NCBI GenBank assembly: GCA_051881355.1
Contig: JBJEPS010000019.1
Coordinates: 1-5,823 of the forward strand
Source: Fimenecus sp051881355
GTDB lineage: Bacteria > Bacillota > Clostridia > Oscillospirales > Acutalibacteraceae
Reading direction: 5' to 3'
Length of the DNA: 5,823 nucleotides
Position 1 is the first letter of the stretch. Each line of letters begins with the position of its first letter. Shown in pieces: positions 5,224 through 5,823 of the stretch. Below the pieces are notes generated by a model that saw only the letters and a program-made list of their open reading frames with translations, was not told where the DNA came from and searched no databases. The position numbers and the translations under genes are program-made.

Positions 5224-5823
5224 AAAGAAAAAGGCTATTTTGCTGACCGCAGAAGCGCATAACGCAGAACGGGTGTATGCCGAAAACATTTTGTCCGTAC
5301 TGAAAGACCGATACGCGGTTTACGATACGGTCCTCTGCAAAAAAAATATAGACAAGCACAAAAAAGCCGCCGAAAGTGCGGAATACATATTTTCTACCTG
5401 GGGTATGGAGCCTTTCAGCGAAGCGGAAATCAAACAATACTTTCCGAATGCAAAATGTCTTTTCTATGCGGCGGGCTCCGTACAACATTTTGCCGAAGCC
5501 TTTTTAAGCTGCGGCATTCGCGTGTTCAGCGCATGGAAAGCCAATGCCGTGCCCGTGGCGGAATACACCTATGCGCAAATTTTGCTGGCAACCAAAGGCT
5601 TTTACCGTGCTTCGGCAAACGCACGCATGCAGTATTACAAAATGGCGAAATATGCAGACTGCTGCGGTGGAAACTACCGCGCAAAAATCGGCATTATCGG
5701 CGTCGGCAGTATCGGAAGCGCCGTTGCGGAAAAACTACAGGCGAACGAGGTTGCTGTGTATTATTACGACCCGTTCTTGCCGAAAGAGACTGCCGAAAAA
5801 CTGCATATACAGGAAGCCACGCT
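5216..5823 (+). CDS. D-2-hydroxyacid dehydrogenase family protein, N-terminal part (cut by right edge)
   Basis: 202 codons are visible, about 60 percent of a typical 310-340 residue family member. The N-terminal substrate domain includes FYAAGSVQHF (83-92) and the conserved NAVPVAEYT stretch (110-118) that leads into the first NAD-domain helix. The dinucleotide-binding IGIIGVGSIG ends at residue 167, and YYYDP marks the end of the second strand. The family reduces 2-keto acids to D-2-hydroxy acids, or the reverse, with NAD(H). The catalytic Arg, Glu and His lie beyond the window and cannot be checked. The pattern resembles members found in catabolic loci rather than SerA or PdxB, from memory. 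It starts at a TTG that overlaps the flavoprotein stop by 8 bases, indicating translational coupling as the fourth gene of the operon. Confidence 0.87.
   Translation, partial: MTEKKKAILLTAEAHNAERVYAENILSVLKDRYAVYDTVLCKKNIDKHKKAAESAEYIFSTWGMEPFSEAEIKQYFPNAKCLFYAAGSVQHFAEAFLSCGIRVFSAWKANAVPVAEYTYAQILLATKGFYRASANARMQYYKMAKYADCCGGNYRAKIGIIGVGSIGSAVAEKLQANEVAVYYYDPFLPKETAEKLHIQEAT

Overview
The window looks like a chromosomal piece from a low-to-moderate G+C Gram-positive anaerobe, most likely a gut-type Clostridia (Bacillota). This rests on A+T-rich intergenic DNA, purine-rich GGAG-type ribosome sites, a terse head-to-tail operon, an AraC/XylS regulator of the two-domain Bacillota kind, and an old-yellow-enzyme with a four-cysteine iron-sulfur motif. 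The organism is an inference; there is no rRNA or other marker gene here.

Layout. Positions 1-400 hold no firm gene. A leftward promoter and ribosome site lead into a very short or frame-broken reading frame that runs off the left edge. Next comes a leftward AraC-family regulator (488-1294), ended by a clear intrinsic terminator (401-440). A 133-bp divergent intergenic region (1295-1427) carries the promoter of the rightward operon and two dyads that are good operator candidates. Rightward from 1428 lie four closely packed oxidoreductase genes: an OYE-family NADH:flavin oxidoreductase, a short-chain dehydrogenase/reductase, a fumarate-reductase/aspartate-oxidase-like flavoprotein, and a D-2-hydroxyacid dehydrogenase cut by the right edge. 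Gaps are 4 and 12 bases, then an 8-base overlap, so they are almost certainly co-transcribed.

How they may work together. A divergent AraC regulator with an N-terminal cupin sensor typically controls a neighbouring catabolic operon in response to a small molecule, often a sugar or sugar derivative. Four different redox enzyme families in one operon (FMN ene-reductase type, NAD(P) alcohol/ketone type, FAD C=C reductase or dehydrogenase type, NAD 2-hydroxyacid type) suggest stepwise redox remodelling of one small substrate. The set OYE + SDR + SdhA-like flavoprotein echoes the gut equol and bile-acid reductive clusters, but these proteins are not those enzymes. No transporter, hydrolase or kinase is visible, so the substrate cannot be read from this window; such genes may lie beyond the right edge.
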